Assembly: GCA_963712305.1 (NCBI GenBank)
Contig: CAVQHI010000002.1
Location: forward strand, 1,922,001-1,986,000
Origin: DATFNI01 sp963712305
Lineage (GTDB): Bacteria > Bacteroidota > Rhodothermia > Balneolales > DATFMH01
DNA length: 64,000 nucleotides
Direction of reading: 5' to 3'
Part shown: in pieces, positions 55,768-64,000 of the stretch
Layout: each line of letters starts with the position of its first letter
Position numbering within the stretch: the first letter of the stretch is position 1
Notes under the pieces: generated by a model
The model's database searches: none
Told to the model about the DNA's origin: nothing
Seen by the model: only the letters and a program-made list of their open reading frames with translations
Translations under genes and position numbers: made by a program

Positions 55768-55964
55768 CGGGATTGCCGCGTCACCCTAAAGAGGCTCCTC
55801 GCAATGACAATGCTATGTTACGTTTAGAAGGATATGTCATTGCGAGGTGTATTCCCTGCAGCAATGCTAATGTATAAAATACATACCAAATTTTACCTAC
55901 ATCAAGATTCATTGTTACCAGTCCAAAGACACCGCGGCAATCTCGTGTATACTGGAAACGATCG
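55768..55964 (+). repeat. Dispersed repeat, type B, copy 1
   Basis: Begins CGGGATTGCCGCGTCA, then CCTCGCAATGACAATG; the pair TGTCATTGCGAGG follows after ~30 bases, giving an internal hairpin. It closes with CACCGCGGCAATCTCGTGTA, ACTGGAAACGATC; CGCGGCAATC complements GATTGCCGCG at the left end. So it is a nested inverted repeat of ~195 bases. Copy 2 of the same architecture is at 56386. Confidence 0.8.
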
Positions 55965-55973
55965 TCAACAGGT

Positions 55974-56262
55974 TTACATCAATTCATCAGTCAAATCCTT
56001 CCATTCCGGATTAACCGATTCCACAAGCGCAATTTTACGTTTTCTATTTCCTGCCTTAATCTGCTTTTCTCGGGCAATGGCATCCTGAACATCAGGATAT
56101 TTCATAGTATACCAATTTATCTACATTGTAACGTTTGGTGAAGCCATTGATAAGATGCTATTTGTGTTGTTCCACTCGTCTTGCTAAATCATTCGTTATG
56201 CCAGTGCACAGAACGGTGTTTCGTTTGTTTGTAAGGATGTAGACATAGTATGTGTAAGACAC
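55974..56262 (-). pseudogene. Single-domain GIY-YIG nuclease, broken by a stop and a frameshift
   Basis: Minus strand from GTG at 56262: VSYTYYVYILTNKRNT, VLCTGITNDLARRVEQHK, an in-frame TAG, HLINGFTKRYNVDKLVYYE, then a frameshift and DVQDAIAREKQIKAG, NRKRKIALVESVNPEWKDL, TDELM with a TAA at 55974-55976. The whole GIY-YIG (UPF0213-like) sequence is present, as in the gene at 26640. It is flanked on both sides by type B repeats. The same kind of pseudogene between two dispersed repeats thus occurs twice in the window. Confidence 0.8.
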
Positions 56263-56385
56263 GGCTTATGGGTTAGTTCTCTTGATGTTATATAAATGAG
56301 ATACGATAAGAGCATGATCTTTACAGAAAAAATTTTGTGGGTATAGATGGGTACGGGTATTTGAAGTGAAAGTTGCCGGGTAAGA

Positions 56386-56584
56386 CGGGATTGCCGCGTC
56401 ACTTGCTCCGCTGCGTTCCTCGCAATGACAATGTTATTTAATGTTTTAAAAAAGCATGTCATTGCGAGGTGGCTTATGTACAATAAAGTTAATGCATGAA
56501 ATACCGGACCTATTTTGCCTCCTTAAAATTTAATGACATGAATCGGAAGCCACCGTGGCAATCTCGTCTAAACTGGCAACGATC
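56386..56584 (+). repeat. Dispersed repeat, type B, copy 2
   Basis: CGGGATTGCCGCGTCAC, CTCGCAATGACAATG, its partner CATGTCATTGCGAGG, and the end CCACCGTGGCAATCTCGTCT, ACTGGCAACGATCC. It matches copy 1 in arms and order but differs in the spacer. It is in the same orientation as copy 1, so the pseudogene between is framed by direct repeats. Confidence 0.8.
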
Positions 56585-56607
56585 CAATTCTACAAACTGC
56601 ATTTACA

Positions 56608-56651
56608 CAAAAAAAGCGCCATCCGGCCAATCAAGTCCGGACGGCGCTTTT
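56608..56651 (-). terminator. Terminator hairpin of the cytolysin-like gene
   Basis: AAAAAGCGCCATCCGG and CCGGACGGCGCTTTT pair with one mismatch. On the minus strand the stem is followed by TTTTTTGTG. It lies ~100 bases beyond the stop at 56754 and may serve both directions. Confidence 0.8.
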
Positions 56652-56753
56652 AGCCAGGGATGGTATGAAAGACAAATTATAAGACCAGGGGCTGACCCGG
56701 AACCCATAATCCGGATCAACCCCAGGATGTTTGACCACGTACGTGGATTAGAG

Positions 56754-59210
56754 TTACAAGTTACTTGCGCGCGCCAGTCCGACATACACCCGGTTGCGTG
56801 CAGAGTTGTCGCACCAGATGATGTCATCGCGCTTGTCACCGTTTATGTCACCAATTAATACAGTGAATTGAGACCAGTCGTCTACGATTTGTGGACGCCC
56901 CTGAGGTAAGCGGCTGAAGTCAAACGTGCCATCACTTGAACCAAGGCCGACATATATGGAGTCCTTTTGCGGATTGTAGTAGATGATATCGTCGCGGCCG
57001 TCACCATTGACATCTCCCATTCTAACGATATCCGTTCCATCATTTTTCTGAATAGGAATGGCCTGATAACCGGGGAATGAAAACCGGCCATTTCCATTTG
57101 AAATATTACGATGAAGCGGAATTTTACCGTTATGGCCGGGATCTTCCGTTTTCGTGAAAACGAGGTCCATCCCATTCTTCCCGTCAACATTGCCGGTTAA
57201 CATGAAGTATGGATCCCATCCATGTTGATTACGTGCTTGCGATGACAGGAAAGTGAAATACTGGCCAGGCGTTGTACTGTTAAACAATCCAACATAGGTA
57301 ACGTTATTGTTGGTGCTCAATTCATTCCATACAATATCCATACGCCCGTCGTTATTTACATCTCCCAGATGGACAGAATAACCTCCCCAACCGCTATTTG
57401 GATGATCCTGATAAGAAGTGGACAGATCGAATAGCACGCCGCCATTTGTAGTGTCTCCTTTTGAAAATCCGATGTAGGTACGATTGCTTGTACCTCTGTA
57501 GTTCCAGACGATATCGTCATAACCGTCTCCGTTCACATCACCGATAAGACAGGTATATTTTTCACCCCAATGTCCATTCGGATGCACTTGAGCGGGTAGG
57601 AAACTAAAAGAACCTCTGCCCGTTGACAAGGCAACAAATGTCCTGTTTTGTCCACCGTCATAATTCCAGAGCAGATCTGCTTTCCCGTCGCCATTGAAAT
57701 CACCGGTCAGAAGTTTGTATTTTCCCCATCCCTCCGGAGCTGAAAGAGTATCATCTACAACCTGTGGCGAAGAAAATGTTCCGTCACCGTTAGCAATTGC
57801 AACAGCGATATCATTTGTTGTGCCAAGATGATTCCAGATCAGATCTTTATTACCATCACCATTGATGTCTGCCATGTGAATGGTGACCGGTGTTGGGATA
57901 GGCATCCCAAGATCCTGGGCATTGCGAAGATCAAATGTACCCGGTGTTGCCTGCTTTGCGGTGCAGGTGCGTACGTTGTAATTGGTCGTCTCCGATACCT
58001 TGGCAATGCTGTTGTCTCCGAGATTCCGGAACGTGTAGGACAAGGGAGATGCACTGGAGAGAGGCGCATTATCGGTAAAATATTGAGACCAGTCGCCCGA
58101 CCGGATCATCTTTATTGTTGCATCTGCATCTCCGCCGATAGAGGTTACCGCAATTTTGGCATTTTGCAAGATGGACTTCTGCTTATCCGACATATGTCCG
58201 CTCACACTTCCACCGATGGATTTGTAACCCGCTTGCATGGTAGCCCGAATGTCGGACACACTGGCAGTTGAGGTCAGTGAGAACATCATCATGCGACCGT
58301 AGACAATATTCGAGACATAGACCGGCAGGTTATCCGGACCAATCCTTCCTAAATCGATTTGCTCCTGGAGCTTTTCCTTGGTGAAATCGCTGCTGAAGAA
58401 ATCTCCGGGTGTCTGCGGCGCCTGCATTACAACCGTGTACATCTTCTGGTAGAACTCGGCCGTAACCGTATGCTCAGCAACTGTCTGGTCGATACTGCCG
58501 CTTGCAGAGGCTCTAAATCCGAGATACCTTCCGGATAATCCCATCTGAAGTGCCGCCTGTTGCTCACTATAATATGTTGACATCCTGAAGACAATCGTCG
58601 ACGGAGTGGCGAGCCCGTTCTGGGTGGCATTGCCAATCATGGAACCGATGGCCTGGTCTACATTACCCTGGGTTGGTTCCTGAATCGTACGGTTGTTGTC
58701 GTTGTTGGCCAGCGATGGGATGGATACCTGTATCGGTGCCCTTTGATTAATTACAAGTGGCAGGAGGCTGCCAAGTCCGTTTGCATAGCTTTTACCCTGA
58801 ATGAGGGCACCGGCCCAAACAATTTCCCTGTCAGGACTGTACATCGCCAGTTTTTCCGGGGTATTGGTTAAGGTATAAGGTTGTACCTGACAGCCGTAGA
58901 CCACATTCTTTTCAGTATAAACATTACCTGAGCTGTCAATCATGTCCACGTTCATGGTATCGGGCTGCTCTGTTGTTGCCGCACCGGTAGGAGTCGGAGC
59001 TGTTGAATCTTTAGGTGGAGAAAAGGCCGACCAGACCGGAAGGTCTTTCAGATAGGTATTTGCATCTTTGACGTTAGGATTGTTTGGTGGTGATACCGGA
59101 TTACTGCCATTTTTACACATTGGTAATACAAACATGACAAGCATCAATACTGTGTATCGATACATCCATGTTTTTACATAACTGATTGATGATGAGTTTT
59201 GCCGTTTCAT
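56754..59210 (-). CDS. Thiol-activated-cytolysin-like pore former fused to an FG-GAP propeller
   Basis: About 818 residues from the ATG at 59210 (AGAGGATC ribosome site); an upstream start is less likely. A hydrophobic leader (TVLMLVMFVLPMC) suggests export, perhaps as a lipoprotein at Cys32. Residues ~95-415 match domains 1-3 of cholesterol-dependent cytolysins (CDC): EIVWAGALIQG, RAPIQVSIPSLA, EPTQGNVDQAI, YQKMYTVVMQAPQTPGDFF, PVYVSNIVYGRMMMFSL, SIGGDADATIK and DNSIAKVSETTNYN. The usual domain 4 with its Trp-rich undecapeptide is absent. Instead ~425-818 consists of six or seven FG-GAP/VCBS repeats (DINGDGNKDLIW, DFNGDGKADLLW, DVNGDGYDDIVW), calcium-binding propeller blades. CDC-like proteins of Gram-negative bacteria are known; the propeller tail probably gives a different target. 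Activity is inferred. Confidence 0.82.
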   Translation of the reverse strand: MKRQNSSSISYVKTWMYRYTVLMLVMFVLPMCKNGSNPVSPPNNPNVKDANTYLKDLPVWSAFSPPKDSTAPTPTGAATTEQPDTMNVDMIDSSGNVYTEKNVVYGCQVQPYTLTNTPEKLAMYSPDREIVWAGALIQGKSYANGLGSLLPLVINQRAPIQVSIPSLANNDNNRTIQEPTQGNVDQAIGSMIGNATQNGLATPSTIVFRMSTYYSEQQAALQMGLSGRYLGFRASASGSIDQTVAEHTVTAEFYQKMYTVVMQAPQTPGDFFSSDFTKEKLQEQIDLGRIGPDNLPVYVSNIVYGRMMMFSLTSTASVSDIRATMQAGYKSIGGSVSGHMSDKQKSILQNAKIAVTSIGGDADATIKMIRSGDWSQYFTDNAPLSSASPLSYTFRNLGDNSIAKVSETTNYNVRTCTAKQATPGTFDLRNAQDLGMPIPTPVTIHMADINGDGNKDLIWNHLGTTNDIAVAIANGDGTFSSPQVVDDTLSAPEGWGKYKLLTGDFNGDGKADLLWNYDGGQNRTFVALSTGRGSFSFLPAQVHPNGHWGEKYTCLIGDVNGDGYDDIVWNYRGTSNRTYIGFSKGDTTNGGVLFDLSTSYQDHPNSGWGGYSVHLGDVNNDGRMDIVWNELSTNNNVTYVGLFNSTTPGQYFTFLSSQARNQHGWDPYFMLTGNVDGKNGMDLVFTKTEDPGHNGKIPLHRNISNGNGRFSFPGYQAIPIQKNDGTDIVRMGDVNGDGRDDIIYYNPQKDSIYVGLGSSDGTFDFSRLPQGRPQIVDDWSQFTVLIGDINGDKRDDIIWCDNSARNRVYVGLARASNL

Positions 59211-59304
59211 GATCCTCTGGTTTATTTGATTGTTGCAAGGCCAAACCCGCATTGTAATTGGCCTCTATCTCAATACGCGCAAAAAAACAGAGGAACTGGC
59301 GAAA

Positions 59305-59380
59305 GGGTCGAAAAAAAAGATTGGTTGGATGACTGTATGATTGAATGAGCGCTAAGGTTCATCCAGCCATCCATTCAATC
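59305..59380 (-). terminator. Probable terminator of the PQQ-type propeller gene
   Basis: On the minus strand, TGATTGAATGGATGG and, after a short loop, CATTCAATCATACAGTCATCC form a long imperfect hairpin. A run of T follows (plus strand AAAAAAAAG at 59310-59319). It begins 14 bases beyond the stop at 59394. Confidence 0.6.
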
Positions 59381-59393
59381 AATTATCCATTCC

Positions 59394-61034
59394 TTATTTC
59401 AACAGTCCGTAAACGACGACCTGGTTTGAGAAGGTGGGCAAATATACATGTCCGTTAGCAATTGTAGGAGGGGAGAACTTGGCATAATTGCCAGCATCGT
59501 CATGTTGAGCATTTTGATGACTGTCCCAAAGTTCTTTAGTAACATCATTCGCATCTAAAGCAACTAATATCCCGGGACTTACGCTGTGTTCCGCATCACC
59601 GCTGGAAGCAAAGGAAGCCCAGAGAATACCGGTTCCATCCTGTGATCCATTGGATGATACAGACAGCATCGCTCCATTTTGTCCTTTTGGTCCGGCTACA
59701 TTAGATACAATTGTTTTACCATCGTCGAATGTATTGCTGGTTCTGTTAAAAGGAATGGCGCGGAGCTGATCATTTTCAGACCATACGTATGCATATTCAT
59801 TAGAGCTTCCTTTGAAGTAAGCCGGCTGGCAATGCATATTGAAATTAGAACCTAATTGGATAGTCTGTTGTATCTGGTTAGCGGAGGCCTGGTATCCACC
59901 CATATTATCCTTATTAACCAGGTAAATGTTTCCGTCTTTTCCCCCTGTGAAGAAATAATTGGAATTCGGAATCAAAAAAGATCCCATACTTCCATAATCC
60001 AGGTCAGATTTATTGAGATCCTGGTAGTTATATGGTGTGAAATAGCTTTCTACTGTAAGTGTTGAGCCGGATGGTTTCAGTTTTAATGCACTTTCACCCC
60101 GGTTAGTCAGATTAGTTGGATCGCCATTAGCTCCTACGGTTCCGTTGCCAGATACGACGTAAAGATTTCCCTGGGCGTCGGCTGCCATCCCGGCACCACT
60201 TTCCCACATGCCACCGGCGTATCCATTCGGCGTATTGTTGTAAACGACTTCTTGCTGAAGTGTGCCGGTGTTATATCCAAGAATCCATCCGTGATAGGGT
60301 CCCCAGTCGCAATGGGAGGAAAATGTGATGTATACGACACCGTTCGCTAAAGTCAGTCCCTGTCGTTGGTTTTGCTTTTGTGCATCGAACGTGATCTTGT
60401 TGTTGACACTTCCAGCCCCATTTCCGTCATAGGTTGCTGTAATTTTGACCGGACTTCCGGATATTTCCCTGCCGTTGACGATATTAACGGCATGCAGGTA
60501 CTGAACAAAGCTGCTGCCGTCGGTACTGCGGGCGACAAAGTATATCGTCTGGGTTGTTTCATCAATCACAGGAGTTCCGACAATACCCATGTCGAGACTG
60601 AAATCCTGGTAATAGCCACCACAGGCGCCAGTCATATCTGTATTTCTTGGTGGACGCATACCCGGTTGTGAAAAGTTATTTTCCCAATAAAGTTTTCCAC
60701 TGTCCCCATCGTAAGCATACACTGTATTATTAACAGTGGCTATATACACCACATTACGTATGCCGTTATCGATGTACACATTTCCAACAACCAGGGGCTG
60801 CGCATACACCTGGTCATCCAGCGGTAGTGCAAACAGCCTTCCGAATTGCTTCTCATTGACATTGCTTGTATTCAACACAGTTTCCTGATCGTTCCAACCG
60901 GTACGGGCGTTGTTGTTGTGTTGAGTCAGGACGGAAACATGCTGAGGATTTGACGTGTTATTATCACCCATCTTTCGTTTACAGGTAACGCAGACAATAA
61001 GAATTAGCAATAGAAGTGGATATCTTTTTCGCAT
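59394..61034 (-). CDS. PQQ-type beta-propeller lipoprotein
   Basis: About 546 residues from the ATG at 61034. The leader YPLLLLILIVCVTC gives a lipidated Cys17. The frame is open further upstream but without leader character. The body consists of ~40-residue blades of the PQQ/BamB kind: NVVYIATVNNTVYAYDGDSG, KLYWENN, MGIVGTPVIDETTQTIYFVA, GWILGYNTGTLQ, DAQGNLYVVSGNG, YFFTGGKDGNIYLVNK and GHVYLPTFSNQVVVYG. A full ring of seven or eight blades is likely. Unlike BamB it has long loops with aromatic residues. Related to enzymes with PQQ (quinoprotein dehydrogenases) but no catalytic residues can be assigned. It stands upstream of the cytolysin gene on the same strand with a ~180-base gap; a functional link is not shown. 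Confidence 0.8.
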   Translation of the reverse strand: MRKRYPLLLLILIVCVTCKRKMGDNNTSNPQHVSVLTQHNNNARTGWNDQETVLNTSNVNEKQFGRLFALPLDDQVYAQPLVVGNVYIDNGIRNVVYIATVNNTVYAYDGDSGKLYWENNFSQPGMRPPRNTDMTGACGGYYQDFSLDMGIVGTPVIDETTQTIYFVARSTDGSSFVQYLHAVNIVNGREISGSPVKITATYDGNGAGSVNNKITFDAQKQNQRQGLTLANGVVYITFSSHCDWGPYHGWILGYNTGTLQQEVVYNNTPNGYAGGMWESGAGMAADAQGNLYVVSGNGTVGANGDPTNLTNRGESALKLKPSGSTLTVESYFTPYNYQDLNKSDLDYGSMGSFLIPNSNYFFTGGKDGNIYLVNKDNMGGYQASANQIQQTIQLGSNFNMHCQPAYFKGSSNEYAYVWSENDQLRAIPFNRTSNTFDDGKTIVSNVAGPKGQNGAMLSVSSNGSQDGTGILWASFASSGDAEHSVSPGILVALDANDVTKELWDSHQNAQHDDAGNYAKFSPPTIANGHVYLPTFSNQVVVYGLLK

Positions 61035-61112
61035 AGATAATAACCGAACATTTTGTGTAAAGTAACCTTGGTATTTGACGGAATAAGATATATGAAATGT
61101 AAACAAGGATTT

Positions 61113-61560
61113 TATAAAAAGTCATGTTTACATTAGTCGCTACGGGAACGGTGTAACGTATAATAGTGGTCGGATTGAAGGGATTGGGGTAGTTCTGTAT
61201 GGGGGCATAGTGCAGGTTCGATTTGTTTGCACTGTTTTCGATGCCGGTTGATGTCATGTATTCTGTGATGGGTTCGGATATAGTCACGTGCCTGTGTGAT
61301 TGAATTTTTTAATATGCGACCGTACCGTAATATTGGGGGCCAATCATATATGGATAGGCTGAGCTGCCGTTGGCATTGATCGTTGCAAAATAGGCATACG
61401 TTCCGTTTGGATATTCAGGCGTGACTGTCAATCTTCCATTGTACTGGTTGCAAGAAGGACTACAAGTACCGGGAGTAATTTTTCATCTGGTCACCTTCAA
61501 CATAATGATTATTATCAGTCACGTTATATTGGACAGTAGCAGTCTGAAAAAAACTTGCAC
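61113..61560 (-). pseudogene. Debris of a YHYH-domain protein with T9SS sorting domain
   Basis: On the minus strand, fragments in changing frames: TVQYNVTDNNHYVEGDQM (~61540-61485), KITPGTCSPSCNQYNGRLTV, TPEYPNGTYAYFATINANG, SAYPYMIGPQYYGT ending at a TAA (61309). Then in another frame come SNLHYAPIQNYPNPFNPTTI and IRYTVPVATNVNMTF, where the sorting domain is cut off at about 61113. The first part is the C-terminal half of a YHYH domain (TPEYPNGTYAYF and IGPQYYG are its signatures), the second a T9SS type A tail. It was once a secreted metal- or oxide-associated protein gene; the 5' part is missing. Confidence 0.7.
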
Positions 61561-61570
61561 TTTAACAAAG

Positions 61571-61609
61571 CCATTTATGACACAAGTCTGTGACTTGTGT
61601 CATAAATGG
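61571..61609. repeat. Perfect 18-base palindrome with 3-base loop
   Basis: CCATTTATGACACAAGTC, TGT, GACTTGTGTCATAAATGG. It lies between the YHYH debris and the stop of the RND gene (61650, minus). It has no T-run on either side, so it is unlikely as a normal terminator. A REP-like mobile palindrome is a good alternative. Confidence 0.7.
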
Positions 61610-61649
61610 ACGTAAGGAAGAGGCTACTTGCTCAGAGAACCTTATGAAC

Positions 61650-64000
61650 TCAGTCGTCCGTCTTCAGCAATTCCGGATGCTTATTACGGTCGCGAATTTT
61701 AATGATCGTTACGTAGAATAATGGAATGAAGAAGATGGCCAGCAAGGTAGCCGTCAACATGCCGCCAAACACAGTATAACCAATGTTGATACGGGCATTG
61801 GCGCCGGCGCCTGTTGCGATCATCAAGGGGATAACCCCCAGATCGAATGCCAGCGAGGTCATCAAGATCGGCCGTATACGAAGCTTGGCAGCTTCCATCG
61901 CAGCCTGTACAACCGGCACTCCGCTCTCGTATTTAATCTTACAGTATTCGACAATCAGAATAGCATTCTTCGCCGCGAGTCCGATCAATGTGATAATACC
62001 GATTTGTGCGTAAATACTGCTAGACAAACCGCCGATCATCAACGACAGATAAGCCCCGAAAATTCCGATGGGAACGGCCAGCAATACGGCAAAAGGCACA
62101 GCAAAACTTTCGTACAAAGCCGACAGGAACAGAAAGACGAACATAATAGCAAGGGCAAAAATGATAATGCTGGTTCTACCACTTTCAATTTCCTGCAGCG
62201 ACGTTCCGGAAAACTCATACGAATAGCCCGCAGGCAATACCTGCTGAGCGACCTGCTCCAATGCATTGATCGCATCACCGGAACTATAACCGGCAGCGGC
62301 ACTTCCACTAATGTCCACATTCCGGTCCATATTATAGTGGGTGACAACCGGCGCCGAGGTATTCTTTGTAATGGTAACCAATGCACTCACCGGGACCATG
62401 TTTCCGGCACTGTTCCTGACATAGTATTGCGACAAATCCTTTATGTTGGCACGGTAACTTGAATCGGCTTGGGCGTAAACACGGAATGTCCGGTTGAACA
62501 AGGTCAAATCATTAATGTAATATCCACCCAGACAAGTTTGGATCGTATTATCCAAATTGGCAAGTGATACCCCCATTTTTTTGGCTTTTATCCGGTCGAG
62601 GGTTATGTTGATATCAGGATAATCAAAGGTAGCCGTGGAATACGCCATCTGAATCTCGGGGCGCTTTCTCATAGCTGCCAGGAACTTATTCTGAACCATT
62701 TCCAAATCCTGAATACTACCCGTACTTTGCTTCAGGATAAAAGAAAAACCGTTGGTGGTTCCAAGACCACGAATAGGCGGCGGAGATATAACCCTGAATT
62801 TGGCTCCCCGGATGTGTGATGCTGCAGCCATAAGCTGTCCGACAATTGCCTGCACCGAACCATTCTTCCCCCCGCGCTGATCCCAATTGGTAAGGTCTAT
62901 GAAGGCGGATCCGAAGTTTGAAAGGCGAGCCCTTTGAAGAATATTGAACCCGGGGGCCAGGAAATAATGGTCCACATTTTTGTTCTTGTTGAGGACTTCT
63001 CCAAACTGATCCATTATGGCCATGGTTCGTTGCATGGAGGCAGCCGGAGGAAGCTGGACCACTGCCATCAGCATGCCCTGATCTTCATCAGGAAGGAAGG
63101 AGGTAGATGTATATTTTGTGAATAATCCGGTTCCGATATAGATAAGGGCAAGCAAAATAAACATCAAAGGCGAATGTTTAATGGTTTTCCTGACGCTTTC
63201 GCCGTAATTTTCAACCGTTTTATCAAACCAGATGTTAAATTTATAGAACAAATAATTCAATCCCCGGCTGTGTTCATTTACCGGGTTGGGCCGTAACATG
63301 ATAGAACATAGCGCAGGTGTCAGGGTAAGCGCTACAAAAGCGGAGAGCAATACGGAAATAGCAATGGTAAAGGCAAACTGTTTATAAAGCATTCCCGTGA
63401 TTCCCGGCATGAAAGTTACAGGAATAAATACGGCCGCAAGAATCAAGGCAATGGCGACAACCGGGCCGCCCACTTCGCTCATGGCTTTGAAGGCAGCATC
63501 TTTTGCCGAGAGGCCGAAATTATCGATGTTGTGCTGAACCGCCTCTACCACAACAATGGCATCGTCCACTACAATACCAATAGCCAGTACCATCGCGAAC
63601 AATGTCAACGTGTTTATCGTAAACCCGATGAGAGTAAAGATAGCAAACGTTCCAATAATAGAGACCGGAACCGCAAGCATGGTGATCAGCGTTGGCCTCC
63701 AGGTCTGCAGGAAGAAAAATACTACAAATGCGACCAGCAACAATACTTCAAATAGTGTTTTGACTACTTCGTCAATGGAAGACTTCACGAAACGTGTATT
63801 GTCCACCATAACGGTCCATTTCACATCCGCCGGAAAATTCCTGGAAATCTCTTTCATTTTGGCCTGAACCAAATCAGCGGTTTCCAATGCATTGCCACCA
63901 GGAGTCTGGTAAACAGCCAAACCAGCACCAGCTTTTCCATTAGCCTTTGGGGTCCCGCTATAGGATTGAGAACCCAGCTGAATTCGTGCAATATCTTTCA
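61650..64000 (-). CDS. RND efflux permease (HAE1/AcrB-type), 5'-partial
   Basis: The frame is open to the right edge; 783 residues are visible, i.e. the C-terminal three quarters. From the edge: DIARIQLGSQSYSG, then VYQTPGGNALETADLV; the helix 4 motif GIVVDDAIVVVEAVQHNI has the full Asp-Asp pair used for proton relay; MPGITGMLYKQFAFTIA; GLAAKNAILIVEYCK; and LRIRPILMTSLAFDLGVIPL near the end. These are closest to the MexB/AcrB (HAE1) type. It belongs to a different branch from the pair at 45739-52070. Its adaptor should be encoded outside the window to the right. Confidence 0.92.
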   Translation of the reverse strand, partial: KDIARIQLGSQSYSGTPKANGKAGAGLAVYQTPGGNALETADLVQAKMKEISRNFPADVKWTVMVDNTRFVKSSIDEVVKTLFEVLLLVAFVVFFFLQTWRPTLITMLAVPVSIIGTFAIFTLIGFTINTLTLFAMVLAIGIVVDDAIVVVEAVQHNIDNFGLSAKDAAFKAMSEVGGPVVAIALILAAVFIPVTFMPGITGMLYKQFAFTIAISVLLSAFVALTLTPALCSIMLRPNPVNEHSRGLNYLFYKFNIWFDKTVENYGESVRKTIKHSPLMFILLALIYIGTGLFTKYTSTSFLPDEDQGMLMAVVQLPPAASMQRTMAIMDQFGEVLNKNKNVDHYFLAPGFNILQRARLSNFGSAFIDLTNWDQRGGKNGSVQAIVGQLMAAASHIRGAKFRVISPPPIRGLGTTNGFSFILKQSTGSIQDLEMVQNKFLAAMRKRPEIQMAYSTATFDYPDINITLDRIKAKKMGVSLANLDNTIQTCLGGYYINDLTLFNRTFRVYAQADSSYRANIKDLSQYYVRNSAGNMVPVSALVTITKNTSAPVVTHYNMDRNVDISGSAAAGYSSGDAINALEQVAQQVLPAGYSYEFSGTSLQEIESGRTSIIIFALAIMFVFLFLSALYESFAVPFAVLLAVPIGIFGAYLSLMIGGLSSSIYAQIGIITLIGLAAKNAILIVEYCKIKYESGVPVVQAAMEAAKLRIRPILMTSLAFDLGVIPLMIATGAGANARINIGYTVFGGMLTATLLAIFFIPLFYVTIIKIRDRNKHPELLKTDD

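Noticed and set aside
55834..56088. An 84-codon + strand open frame
   Set aside because: It overlaps the type B repeat and runs antisense to the GIY-YIG pseudogene; no leader, ribosome site or known domain.

Overview
The window looks like a chromosome segment of a Gram-negative bacterium of the FCB superphylum (Ignavibacteria, Balneola, Calditrichota or Bacteroidota-like). The evidence is two intact proteins and one broken protein ending in type-IX-secretion sorting domains (NYPNPFNP motif), many lipobox signal peptides, a DUF6029-type outer-membrane barrel, RND pumps with a lipoprotein adaptor, and an ECF sigma factor beside a Ser/Thr kinase with a TPR-like tail. Base composition is moderate, except for one block at about 20.8-26.4 kb that is strikingly A+C-rich on the + strand. 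I saw no tRNA, rRNA, CRISPR array, integrase or classical transposase.

Layout. 1-2361: C-terminal part of a membrane protein, frameshifted twice. 2600-3084: a decayed paralogue tail and a dispersed repeat. 3128-14968 (-): an 11-gene operon read right to left, with a metallophosphoesterase, cholesterol-oxidase-like GMC oxidoreductase, alpha/beta hydrolase, acetoacetate-decarboxylase-like protein, three small membrane proteins, a patatin lipase, a PGRP-type amidase, a coiled-coil protein and a membrane protein. The GMC enzyme and the patatin carry the same C-terminal domain, so a lipid or sterol role is the best guess. 15460-18915 (-): cell-envelope genes with a second amidase. 19429-20469 (-): a ChbG/YdjC-type deacetylase.

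20845-26490 (+): a foreign-looking block with two large secreted proteins, Ig-like and Cys-rich/PKD-like, interrupted by about a dozen one-base indels. An archaeal-type TATA box precedes the second gene. Its style recalls DPANN archaeal surface proteins. It is either transferred DNA or an assembly chimera joined at dispersed repeats. A broken GIY-YIG nuclease gene and more repeats follow.

27181-36655 (-): GH5 glycosidase, arylsulfotransferase, a 612-residue TIM-barrel-like protein, a lipoprotein, a TMEM175-type channel, a BBE-type FAD oxidase and an SDR. 37299-44406: DUF1080 protein; a TlpA / outer-membrane barrel / redoxin-T9SS operon; SPW membrane protein; YWTD propeller with T9SS tail; and a frameshifted Ntn-hydrolase (bile-salt-hydrolase family). 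44642-52070 (+): a three-gene RND efflux operon. 52366-55683 (+): Ser/Thr kinase and ECF sigma factor behind near-identical terminator/promoter modules.

55768-56584: a broken GIY-YIG gene between two copies of a second repeat. 56754-59210 (-): a thiol-activated-cytolysin-like pore former whose membrane-recognition domain is replaced by an FG-GAP propeller. 59394-61034 (-): a PQQ-type propeller lipoprotein. 61113-61560: debris of a YHYH/T9SS protein. 61650-64000 (-): an RND pump running off the right edge.

The strongest candidates for something undescribed are the cytolysin-propeller fusion, the archaeal-style block, the lipid operon with its shared accessory domain, and the pairing of GIY-YIG genes with dispersed palindromic repeats.
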